12,394 bases of DNA, from the NCBI GenBank assembly GCA_938014855.1, contig CALLQM010000091.1, forward strand, positions 1 through 12,394, given 5' to 3'. Below the pieces are notes generated by a model. The model did not search any database. It saw nothing but the letters and a program-made list of their open reading frames with translations, and was not told the origin of the DNA. Shown here piece by piece: positions 1 through 6,392 of the stretch. The DNA comes from an uncultured Clostridia bacterium. Its GTDB lineage: Bacteria; Bacillota; Clostridia; Oscillospirales; Ruminococcaceae. The translations under genes were made by a program, and so were the position numbers. The stretch's first letter is position 1. Every line of letters begins with the position of its first letter.

Positions 1-377
1 TGGCTTCTGAGAAAATTTTGAAGTTTGTAGAAGATATCAAAACCCTCACTGTCCTTGAGCTCAATGAGCTGGTTAAGGCAATCGAGGAAGAATTCGGCGT
101 TTCTGCCGCTGCTCCGGTAGTGGTTGCTGGTGGTGCTGCTGCAGGCGGTGCTGCTGCTGAGGAAAAAACTGAGTTTGACGTAATCTTGACTAGCGCTGGC
201 GCTTCCAAGATGGGCGTTATCAAGGCTGTTAAAGAAGCAACCGGTCTTGGCCTGAAAGACGCAAAGGGACTCGTTGACGAAGCTCCTAAGCCGATCAAAG
301 AAGGCGTTTCTAAGGCTGAAGCTGAAGAACTCAAGAAGAAACTGGAAGATGCTGGCGCAACTGTCGAAGTTAAGTAA
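1..377 (+). CDS. rplL: 50S ribosomal protein L7/L12 (5' end cut by one base)
   Basis: This is the L7/L12 stalk protein of the large ribosomal subunit, which recruits translational GTPases. The first two bases are the TG of a start codon whose A lies just outside the window; the frame then reads ASEKILKFVEDI into the body, giving a 125-residue protein, normal for the family. A TTG at 18 would be a false start because it removes the first N-terminal helix residues. The N-terminal dimerisation domain covers about residues 1-35, an Ala/Gly/Val-rich flexible hinge covers about 36-55, and the C-terminal factor-binding domain with the typical GLGLKDAKGLVDEAP stretch and the closing GATVEVK follows. 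In Firmicutes rplL is the last gene after rplJ, which would lie upstream of the window. A strong terminator follows 14 bases after the stop. Confidence 0.97.
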   Translation, partial: ASEKILKFVEDIKTLTVLELNELVKAIEEEFGVSAAAPVVVAGGAAAGGAAAEEKTEFDVILTSAGASKMGVIKAVKEATGLGLKDAKGLVDEAPKPIKEGVSKAEAEELKKKLEDAGATVEVK

Positions 378-390
378 GTATCTGCTTATT

Positions 391-425
391 AAAAGCCTGT
401 CCGATTTATCGGACAGGCTTTTTTG
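391..425 (+). terminator. rplL intrinsic terminator
   Basis: A near-perfect inverted repeat (left arm 391-405, right arm 408-422) with a GC-rich core GCCTGTCCGA is followed by a T run on the plus strand. It lies 14 bases after the rplL stop and should end the ribosomal protein operon. Confidence 0.93.
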
Positions 426-430
426 TATGC

Positions 431-460
431 AAAAATCCCCGGTTATACCGGGGATTTTTT
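431..460. terminator. Second, bidirectional terminator between rplL and the DUF4349 gene
   Basis: A 13-bp inverted repeat (431-443 and 447-459) has core ATCCCCGG, with an A run on the left and a T run on the right, so it can act in both directions. It lies 8 bases beyond the stop codon of the minus-strand lipoprotein gene, making it that gene's terminator and a backup for rplL. Confidence 0.9.
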
Positions 461-467
461 AACGTTT

Positions 468-1463
468 TTATGCTTGGCTGTCCGGATGATCTTTTGACTG
501 GTTATGTTTTGGCGGGATCATCGAATTCTGTTTGCGTACGACCATACGAGAAGAAATCTTATAAACCACCAATATGATTACAGCAAATACGATTCCCCAA
601 AACAGAGCGACCGGCGCGGTTTCTACCACGAACAGGATGACACCTTGAACAGAATTTTTGACGTGTGTAATCGAACGGGAGAAACTTGTAGAAATTCGAT
701 CGGAGAAGTTTTTCGGCGTGCTGATGGGGTTGTTATATTCTCCCACTTCCTGCAAATATAAACCCAGGTAGGAATACGTTACTTGGCTGTCCATTCGCTT
801 GATCGAGGCTGTGAGGGATTCGATTTGATATCTTACTTCGGAAAGTGCGGTTTCCAGCGAAATGACGTCTTCCAGCTTTTCTGCTTTGCTCAATAGTTCC
901 AGTAAACGCTTTTCCTGCAGTTCTAAAACGTTGAGATGCGCTTCGGTATCAAAATATGTATCGGTAATGTCGTCGATGGAATCATTGCGTGAGACGATGT
1001 TGCAAAGTTCTCCGACAGAGGCGGTTACTTCATCCATTTTGTCGGCAGGAATGCGGGCGTTCAGCTGAGCGCTTCGGGTATAGTAGTCATTGTCTTCGTC
1101 TTCTAAACTGCGTCCGTTGGTGGTTTGGCTTTCAAGATAGCCTCCTGCGGACTCGACAACCTCTACCAGTTTGGATAGTGCGGAATCAAACTCTTTTGTT
1201 TCAAGGGAAAGATTGCTGTGTTTGACGATTTTACGTTCGGCTGGCACGTTGGGTTCAATCGATTTCGATTCGTCGTTCATCAAACCGCCATTCTCCTCGA
1301 CAGCAGCCATATACTCTGCCTCATCGGCAGCTGCTGCATAGGACATTGGCTCTGCGCTTTCCACAATGGCTTCATCCGAACTGCTTGCACTACATCCGGT
1401 CAACAGCACGGTGAAGGCGGCAGTGCATGCGAGGATCCATTTTAAATTTGATTTATGGTTCAT
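468..1463 (-). CDS. DUF4349 domain lipoprotein
   Basis: The 331-residue protein begins with a lysine-containing n-region, a hydrophobic stretch and the lipobox LLTGC, so Cys24 is the likely lipidated residue. An acidic Ala/Glu/Ser-rich spacer runs to about residue 75. From about 77 to 240 it matches what I know of DUF4349: a strand segment (KIVKHSNLSLE), a region where splitting into SAQLNARIPADKMDEV is typical, then a helical, probably coiled-coil segment (about 171-225) and a closing beta segment (VTYSYLGLYLQEV). A membrane helix spans about 272-302 and a basic tail ends the protein. The start is set by AGGAGG six bases upstream of the ATG. The molecular function of DUF4349 is not established; a cell-envelope role is inferred. 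It stands alone between two terminators. Confidence 0.85.
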   Translation of the reverse strand: MNHKSNLKWILACTAAFTVLLTGCSASSSDEAIVESAEPMSYAAAADEAEYMAAVEENGGLMNDESKSIEPNVPAERKIVKHSNLSLETKEFDSALSKLVEVVESAGGYLESQTTNGRSLEDEDNDYYTRSAQLNARIPADKMDEVTASVGELCNIVSRNDSIDDITDTYFDTEAHLNVLELQEKRLLELLSKAEKLEDVISLETALSEVRYQIESLTASIKRMDSQVTYSYLGLYLQEVGEYNNPISTPKNFSDRISTSFSRSITHVKNSVQGVILFVVETAPVALFWGIVFAVIILVVYKISSRMVVRKQNSMIPPKHNQSKDHPDSQA

Positions 1464-1534
1464 GATAGCCCTCCTTTTCTAGTTTGATGTCTTTTCAATA
1501 TAAAAGTGTACAATAGTGTTCTATTTACTGCATA

Positions 1535-1572
1535 TAAAAAATTCAGAAGAATCCAAACGGATTCTTCTGAAA
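1535..1572 (-). terminator. Terminator of the minus-strand carboxypeptidase gene
   Basis: A perfect 13-bp inverted repeat (1542-1554 and 1559-1571, core TTCAGAAGAATCC, four-base loop) is followed on the minus strand by six or more T. It starts 11 bases after the carboxypeptidase stop codon. It is AT-rich for a terminator but has the correct layout, and it separates this gene from the lipoprotein gene downstream. Confidence 0.88.
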
Positions 1573-1582
1573 ATATTCTGAA

Positions 1583-3058
1583 TTAGCGTCGATAGGGAGG
1601 ACGTTTGCGGCGCATACGATAACGTCGGCGGTTTCGGTTGCGTACAATCATTAAAATGATATACAAGATTAATAGAACGATCAAAAACGTCAGTACAAAT
1701 TTAAACACAAACGTACTGAGGAATGATTTAATGAGGTCGGCATAATAAAGAGCTGAACTGCGCTGGACGGACTCGGATGCCAAAAGATCTACACGTCCGA
1801 CTTCCTCGCCGTTGAGCATAAGCTTGACATAACCGACCTTATCACCTCTTGTGATGGGTGCATCAATGTATTCCGGAACTTCTACAAGCTTTTGCAGGCT
1901 GTCCTGTGTGACTTCATTTGCGACCAGCGAGGCAAACTTGCTCCCCGCCAATAATTTGATATGATCTTCGTCCCAAGAAAGCCGAACCGGAACTTCCGCG
2001 ACTTCATCGCCAACGTCCATCAAAGTTTTTACGGTAAAGTTTTCAAAAGCCCAGTTATAAAGGTTGCGCGTATCTACAAAAGCAAGGTTTTTTTCAAATC
2101 TTAAGCCATCTTCTCGTTCCTGCGGAGCCCCGACACAGACTGTCAAATAAGTATAACCATTGCGGGTGCAGGCGGAAATAAAGTTGCGGATACCGCCGCC
2201 TCCAACGTCGGAATCGGGCAGGGAACCGGTTTTGACGCCTTTAATGCCCTCGTAATAGTATTCACTGCCGACGAGATGCATGTAGTTGATCGATGTCCAA
2301 GTAACACCGTCCGGGTGCTTTTCGGTTGGCGGACATTTATAAGCGGTTGTGGTGACAAGTTCTTCAAAGATTGGATTTTCCATGGCATATTCTGTAATCA
2401 ATGCCAAATCATAAGCAGTAGAGTAGTTGTTTTCATCATAAAGACCCGTAGAGTTGGTGAAATTTGTATTTTTTGCACCGATCTCTTTGGCTTTTTGATT
2501 CATCATGTCCATGAAAACACTGCTGTCGCCTTTTCCGACATAATCGGCGATCATCATCGCGGCTTCATTGGCGGACTGGAGCATCATGGCGTAAAGTAAT
2601 TGATGAATGGTAAACGTTTCGCCCATTCGAATATCACCCAGCGACACCCCGCCAAGATTATACAGATAAGTTTGAATATCCGCATTGAGCGAGGTTGTTT
2701 CCTTGTCGATGTCTCCGACTTCCTCCAATGCAACAATGCAGGTCATTATCTTTGTCAGCGATGCCGGCCAAATTCGTTCCTGTGCATTTTTTTCGAATAA
2801 CACCGAGCCGGAATCCAAATTTTTCATATAGACTGCGTGCGAATTGACATTGTCTTCGGTGGGTGCTTTGTCGGTTGATGCGGCACCGACAGCGGATGGT
2901 GCCGATGATTTAGAAGACGAGGAATCCTCCGATGAGGATGCTTCCGACGAGGAAGATGCTTGAGAAGACTCGGACGAACTCGCTGGCGCAGCCATGAGAG
3001 GGGAAGAAAGCGAGGAAACGAGTATTACAAGCGTCATGAAAAACGCAAATTTTTTCAT
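1583..3058 (-). CDS. D-alanyl-D-alanine carboxypeptidase (PBP5/DacF type, family S11)
   Basis: This exported serine peptidase removes the terminal D-Ala from peptidoglycan pentapeptides. The frame stays open to 3217, but the ATG at 3058 is preferred: it has AAGGA about 8 bases upstream and starts a clear signal peptide (MKKFAFFMTLVILVSSLSSP, cleavage after about residue 24). The resulting protein is 491 residues. A serine-rich acidic spacer occupies about 27-56. The three penicillin-binding motifs are present: S100-L-T-K103 (nucleophile and base), S162-A-N164 and K276-T-G278. The C-terminal PBP5-type beta domain spans about 345-430, and a transmembrane helix (about 448-472) with an arginine-rich tail replaces the usual short amphipathic anchor. 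This is longer than typical PBP5 (about 400). dacA or dacF would be reasonable names, but I cannot decide between them. A terminator follows directly. Confidence 0.93.
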   Translation of the reverse strand: MKKFAFFMTLVILVSSLSSPLMAAPASSSESSQASSSSEASSSEDSSSSKSSAPSAVGAASTDKAPTEDNVNSHAVYMKNLDSGSVLFEKNAQERIWPASLTKIMTCIVALEEVGDIDKETTSLNADIQTYLYNLGGVSLGDIRMGETFTIHQLLYAMMLQSANEAAMMIADYVGKGDSSVFMDMMNQKAKEIGAKNTNFTNSTGLYDENNYSTAYDLALITEYAMENPIFEELVTTTAYKCPPTEKHPDGVTWTSINYMHLVGSEYYYEGIKGVKTGSLPDSDVGGGGIRNFISACTRNGYTYLTVCVGAPQEREDGLRFEKNLAFVDTRNLYNWAFENFTVKTLMDVGDEVAEVPVRLSWDEDHIKLLAGSKFASLVANEVTQDSLQKLVEVPEYIDAPITRGDKVGYVKLMLNGEEVGRVDLLASESVQRSSALYYADLIKSFLSTFVFKFVLTFLIVLLILYIILMIVRNRNRRRYRMRRKRPPYRR

Positions 3059-3179
3059 ATTAGAATCCTTTTCTCCGCTGCCGTTGCGGTAAAAGTCCCA
3101 ATACTTGCGGCGAAATTTCGTATTAGGAATGAAAAAGACTGGAACGTGCGAAAATCTATTCAGAACACAAGAATATGAA

Positions 3180-3208
3180 TTGCAGTACCAGGGAAAATGT
3201 GATAAAAT
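3180..3208 (+). promoter_or_regulatory. Candidate sigma-A promoter for metY
   Basis: TTGCAG (3180-3185), a 17-base spacer and TAAAAT (3203-3208) form a plausible promoter directed at metY. The -10 matches the consensus at five of six positions, the -35 at three. Transcription from here would give a leader of about 100 bases, AT-rich, with a direct repeat TATACC/TATACC near 3241-3255 and two copies of AAGGCGT. I looked for an S-box (SAM) or T-box fold in it and saw no convincing one. No equally good promoter was found for the divergent carboxypeptidase in this 257-bp gap. Confidence 0.5.
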
Positions 3209-3315
3209 GAGAGCCATACATTTAGTAGATTAGCCATATTTATACCTAGTATACCAAAAAAAGGCGTAAAAGAAAAGATAAAAATAAGGCGTTTTATGTT
3301 ATAGGAGGGAAATCT

Positions 3316-4614
3316 ATGTTGGATTATGCAGATCAGAATTTTGGTTTTGATACGCTCATGGTGCACGCAGGTACACAGCCTGACCCGGAAACTCATTCCG
3401 TAACCGTTCCAATGTATCAAACGACGGCGTATACCTTTGATAGCACACAGCATGCAAAAGAACTGTTCGAACTGAAAGAGCCGGGGAATATTTATACACG
3501 TCTATGCAATCCAACTGTGGATGCTCTCGAGCGCCGCGTTGCCGCTTTGGACGGCGGTGTGGCGGCATTGGCGATGTCGTCCGGTCATGCAGTCATGTTT
3601 AATGCATTTTTAAATCTTGCGCAAGCAGGCGATGAGATCGTTTCGTCTATCTGTATTTATGGCGGCGCAATTAATATGATGGGCGTGACACTCAAACGCA
3701 TCGGTATTCACACAAAATTTGTCGACCCCGATGATCTGAAGGCTTGGGAAGATGCGATTACCGACCGCACAAGAGCGTTTTTTGTGGAAGGTATCGGCAA
3801 TCCGAATGCAAATGTTGCGGACATCTCTGCGATTGCAGAAATTGCACATAAACACGGCATTCCCTTGATTGTGGATTCGACGTTTACGACGCCCTACCTG
3901 CTTAAACCAATCGAGTTCGGAGCAGACTATGTCGTGCATTCCGCGACAAAATTCCTTGGCGGACATGGTTCTTCCATGTGCGGAATGATCACGGATGCCG
4001 GAACATTTGATTTTAAAGGCAATCCGAGGTTCCCGCTTTATAATGAGCCGGACGTCAGCTACCACGGCGTGGTGTTTGCCGATATTCCCGGAAACGCGGG
4101 ATTTATTACGCGTCTGCGTGCGATGATGCTGCGCGATCTCGGCGCCTGCTGTTCGCCGTTTAATGCATTTTTGGTGTTGCAGGGAATTGAAACCCTGTCT
4201 TTGCGTATGCAGCGTCATTCCGAGAATGCTCTTGCAGCTGCGAAATATTTGGATTCGCACCCGAACGTATCGTTTGTGCACTATCCCGGACTTGAAACGG
4301 ATAAATATTACGAACGCGCACAAAAATACCTGCCCAAAGGAGCAGGCGGCGTCTTTACATTTGGTCTGAAAGGCGGACGGGAAGTCGGTGCAAGATTTAT
4401 CGACTCTCTCAAATTAATCAGCCATGTTGCCAATGTGGGTGATGTGCGCTCTTTGGTCATTCATCCTGCAACAACGACACACAGCCAGCTTTCGGATGAA
4501 CAACTCGTTGAAAGCGGCATTACACCCGAAACAATCCGACTCTCCATCGGAATTGAAAGTGTGGACGATTTGATTGCAGACCTGCGTCAGGCAATCGATT
4601 CTGCTGTTCGGTAA
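3316..4614 (+). CDS. metY: O-acetylhomoserine aminocarboxypropyltransferase (O-acetylhomoserine sulfhydrylase)
   Basis: This PLP enzyme of the Cys/Met metabolism family makes homocysteine from O-acetylhomoserine and sulfide, the direct sulfhydrylation route to methionine. At 432 residues it has MetY length, rather than the roughly 380-400 of MetB/MetC. Visible signatures are the N-terminal FDTLMVHAGT, the phosphate-binding Y60-T-R motif, and the PLP lysine K212 in VVHSATKFLGGHGSS. Others are the aspartate in PLIVDSTF (D187) and the C-terminal substrate-carboxylate region RLSIGIESVDDLIADL. The start has AGGAGGG seven bases upstream. Some family positions vary (MSSGHAVMF, FVEGIGNP), but no catalytic residue is missing. 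Related gamma-lyases share the fold, so substrate assignment rests on length and the N-terminus. The metallophosphoesterase gene follows in the same direction after 107 bases with no strong terminator. Confidence 0.93.
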   Translation: MLDYADQNFGFDTLMVHAGTQPDPETHSVTVPMYQTTAYTFDSTQHAKELFELKEPGNIYTRLCNPTVDALERRVAALDGGVAALAMSSGHAVMFNAFLNLAQAGDEIVSSICIYGGAINMMGVTLKRIGIHTKFVDPDDLKAWEDAITDRTRAFFVEGIGNPNANVADISAIAEIAHKHGIPLIVDSTFTTPYLLKPIEFGADYVVHSATKFLGGHGSSMCGMITDAGTFDFKGNPRFPLYNEPDVSYHGVVFADIPGNAGFITRLRAMMLRDLGACCSPFNAFLVLQGIETLSLRMQRHSENALAAAKYLDSHPNVSFVHYPGLETDKYYERAQKYLPKGAGGVFTFGLKGGREVGARFIDSLKLISHVANVGDVRSLVIHPATTTHSQLSDEQLVESGITPETIRLSIGIESVDDLIADLRQAIDSAVR

Positions 4615-4721
4615 GGCTTTCTTTTGGGAAACAAGGCTTTTTCGTAATGGTTACGGCTTGCCGCTCAATTCCCGCCTGTAACGTTTGACAGCAGTCAAAT
4701 TTAAAATTAGGAGCGAAACCT

Positions 4722-5396
4722 ATGATTTATGTAACAGGGGATACGCATGCTGATATCGAGCGGTTCAAGTCAAAGGCGTTCAAGCGGCTTAAAAAAAATG
4801 ATACTTTGATTATCTGCGGTGATTTTGGGTTTCTATGGGACGGCTCCGCAAAAGAGAAAAAACTTCTGAAATGGCTGGGAAAGCGCCGATATCACGTACT
4901 GTTTTTGGAAGGAACCCACGATAATCTTGATTTGCTGGCGCAATACCCCGAAGAAGAATACTGCGGCGGAAAAGCGCGTCACATCAGCGGCCGATGCTAT
5001 CATCTTTTGCGCGGGGAAATCTATGCCATCCAGTCTAAGACCCTATTTGTATTCGGCGGCGGAGAAAGTCAAGATATTGATGCACGTGAAGAAGGAAAAA
5101 CTTGGTGGGTAAGCGAACTGCCGACCAAAGAAGAATTGGACTATGCGCGTCAGAATTTGGCCAAACATGACCATCAGGTCGATTGCATTCTCACGCATAC
5201 GCCCTCATCCATTGTAAGTGGGTTTTTAAATATGGATGGCGTGTTTTCCAATCCGCTAGCAACCTTTTTGGATGAAGTTACAAACACGGTTCAGTTTGAG
5301 CATTGGTATTTCGGAAGCTGCCATCTCGATAAAGTGATTCCGCCGCGTTATCATGCGGTTTACCAGGAACTATCGAAACTATGTGAAAGCAAATGA
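4722..5396 (+). CDS. Metallophosphoesterase-like protein with altered active-site motifs
   Basis: The 224-residue protein has the calcineurin-like phosphoesterase order of motifs: GDTH (D7, H9), GDFG (D34), GTHD (64-67), LTH (H159) and GSCH (198-201). The family normally reads GNH[E/D] and GHxH in the last-but-two and last blocks, so the metal-bridging asparagine is threonine here and the first histidine of the last block is serine. The fold assignment is strong, but activity is uncertain; it might have lost phosphoesterase function or use a reduced metal site. It has no signal peptide or membrane segment, so it is probably cytosolic. AGGAG lies about ten bases before the ATG. It follows metY and may be cotranscribed with it; the substrate cannot be named. 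Confidence 0.85.
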   Translation: MIYVTGDTHADIERFKSKAFKRLKKNDTLIICGDFGFLWDGSAKEKKLLKWLGKRRYHVLFLEGTHDNLDLLAQYPEEEYCGGKARHISGRCYHLLRGEIYAIQSKTLFVFGGGESQDIDAREEGKTWWVSELPTKEELDYARQNLAKHDHQVDCILTHTPSSIVSGFLNMDGVFSNPLATFLDEVTNTVQFEHWYFGSCHLDKVIPPRYHAVYQELSKLCESK

Positions 5397-5468
5397 TTTC
5401 AATTTATGAAATACTAGAGAAAATGTACAAATGTTCTTGTTGAAAACAGAGATATAATTGGATAACGA

Positions 5469-5497
5469 TTGACAAATATATCGATTTATCCTATTAT
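5469..5497 (+). promoter_or_regulatory. Near-consensus sigma-A promoter without an obvious gene
   Basis: A perfect -35 TTGACA (5469-5474), a 17-base spacer and TATTAT (5492-5497; five of six) form the best-looking promoter in the window. Transcription would begin near 5503-5505 and meet a hairpin terminator within about 80 bases. No reading frame with a ribosome site lies between them. A frame starting at this TTG runs through the terminator and into DNA antisense to the TVP38 gene, so it is not a believable gene. Confidence 0.6.
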
Positions 5498-5502
5498 GCA
5501 TA

Positions 5503-5586
5503 TGAGCATTTTGATGCAGCCTCTGGTATTGGGGAAGCGGCTAGAGGAAAAGACCTCTCCTGTTGCAGGAGAGGTCTTTTATTTTT
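5503..5586 (+). ncRNA. Candidate short RNA of about 80 nt (two stem-loops)
   Basis: This interval is bounded by the strong promoter at 5469-5497 and the terminator at 5548-5580. The predicted transcript folds into a first hairpin (5520-5526 with 5541-5547, one G-U pair, 14-base loop) and then the terminator hairpin. The segments CCTCT (5520), AGAGG (5543), CCTCT (5554) and AGAGG (5570) alternate, so segments 2 and 3 could pair instead and disrupt the terminator, as in an attenuator. It matches no RNA family I recognise. The rest of the 5397-5547 gap shows only a lone TATAAT at 5453. Confidence 0.35.
5548..5585. terminator. Bidirectional terminator between the plus-strand unit and the TVP38 gene
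   Basis: A perfect 14-bp inverted repeat (5548-5561 and 5567-5580, core GACCTCTCCT, loop GTTGC) carries A on the left and T on the right. On the minus strand it overlaps the stop codon of the restored TVP38 frame (5579-5581), which places it exactly where that gene's terminator should be. On the plus strand it ends transcription from 5469-5497 and read-through from 4722-5396. Confidence 0.92.
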
Positions 5587-5731
5587 GTTTCATCTTTTTT
5601 AGCCAATTTAGAATACGCTTACTCAACAACATACAACAAAGTCCAATGATACCGGAAATGCAAAAGACCAAAACAGCGGAGCCGTAATTCTCCTGCATGA
5701 TTGCGTCGCTGGCAAATGTTAGCAAAGCACT
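5579..5731 (-). pseudogene. Out-of-frame C-terminal part of the TVP38/DedA-type gene
   Basis: Immediately beyond the early stop of the membrane protein gene, the frame displaced by one base reads ALLTFASDAIMQENYGS and continues through a hydrophobic helix (VLVFCISGIIGLCCMLLS) to a lysine-rich end KKMKQK and a TAA at 5579-5581. This is what the missing last transmembrane helix and cytosolic tail of a TVP38-family protein should look like. Joining it to the upstream frame by adding one base gives 233 residues, close to normal family length. A T run of three on the minus strand (5724-5726) is the simplest place for a lost base. The terminator hairpin follows directly. Confidence 0.8.
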
Positions 5732-6279
5732 GTGGGAATCCTTGCGAAAGTAGTGAGAATGAGAAATCTGCGAAGAGTCAGCGGTGTAAGCGCCGCAATG
5801 TAAGTCAGAATATCTTTGGGCATAGCGGGAATGAGGTAAAGGATAAATACAATTTGATTCAGACGATTATGGCTGTATAAAAAATGCAGCTTTTTTTGTT
5901 TTTTTAATGGGAAAACGCGGTCAATGAGCGGCTGACCATATGCTTTTACAGCTGCAAAAACCAACGTGCTCCCCGTCAGAATTCCTGCCATACACACCAG
6001 CAGACCACCAAATGCACCATAGGTGATTCCGGCGCAGATTTGAATTGGAAGCGCAGGAATGAGACCGGAAATAACCTGAAGGGTTTGGATAGCAAACAGC
6101 ACCAAAATGCCCCAAACACCATAAGAATGGAGCTGTTTTTGAAACGCCGCCATATTTTCGGGCTTCATCAGCCGCTCAATTGCAGGAAAGTACTGCCATG
6201 TCAGATATCCGATTATGACGGCGATGGCAATAGCAATGCCAATTAAGAAAGAAAGATGCAGTTTTTTTCTTCCCGTCAT
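5719..6279 (-). CDS. TVP38/TMEM64 (SNARE-associated, VTT/DedA-like) membrane protein, frame broken near the 3' end
   Basis: As read, this is a 186-residue integral membrane protein that stops after ARIPTVLC. Hydrophobic segments occur at about residues 10-30, 55-80, 82-110 and 140-160. The family core is visible as LIPALPIQICAGITYGAFGG, the glycine/alanine-rich AGILTGSTLVFAAVKAYG, and the LIPAMPKDILTYIAALTPL loop. Close relatives continue beyond RIP with another helix, which here is found in a different frame downstream, so the gene carries a one-base deletion or the sequence has an error. Relatives are linked to lipid scrambling or membrane homeostasis; the exact bacterial role is unsettled. 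AGGAGG lies 9 bases before the ATG, within a small hairpin (AAACC/GGTTT). It follows purL after 113 bases. Confidence 0.85.
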   Translation of the reverse strand: MTGRKKLHLSFLIGIAIAIAVIIGYLTWQYFPAIERLMKPENMAAFQKQLHSYGVWGILVLFAIQTLQVISGLIPALPIQICAGITYGAFGGLLVCMAGILTGSTLVFAAVKAYGQPLIDRVFPLKKQKKLHFLYSHNRLNQIVFILYLIPAMPKDILTYIAALTPLTLRRFLILTTFARIPTVLC

Positions 6280-6324
6280 CCCAAGAAACCTCCTCGGTTT
6301 TTGTTAGGATATCGTCCAAAACAC

Positions 6325-6362
6325 AACAGCCATGACTGCGAAAGGCCGCTGTCATGGCTGTT
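6325..6362 (-). terminator. Hairpin after purL, possible weak terminator or processing site
   Basis: A perfect 12-bp inverted repeat (6325-6336 and 6351-6362, core AACAGCCATGAC) lies about 30 bases after the purL stop on the minus strand. It is followed by TTGTGTTTTGG rather than a clean T run, so termination would be partial and some read-through into the membrane protein gene is likely. Confidence 0.55.
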
Positions 6363-6392
6363 AAACTTACAAAAATGGTTGCCTTGATGGGC

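Noticed and set aside
1464..1541. Promoter for the DUF4349 gene on the minus strand
   Set aside because: Several TATATT- or TATTGT-like boxes exist, but none has an acceptable -35 at 16-18 bases, so I cannot choose one.
2880..2990. Repetitive GA/TC-rich stretch considered as a DNA repeat or CRISPR-like array
   Set aside because: It is the codon pattern of the serine-rich spacer in the carboxypeptidase, with no regular repeat unit or spacers.
3059..3217. N-terminal extension of the carboxypeptidase by 53 residues
   Set aside because: It would bury the signal peptide inside the protein; the ATG at 3058 has its own ribosome site and an ideal signal sequence.
5469..5687. Plus-strand frame of 72 codons from a TTG
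   Set aside because: It starts inside the -35 of a promoter, has no ribosome site, runs through a perfect terminator hairpin, and its second half is antisense to the restored TVP38 C-terminus.
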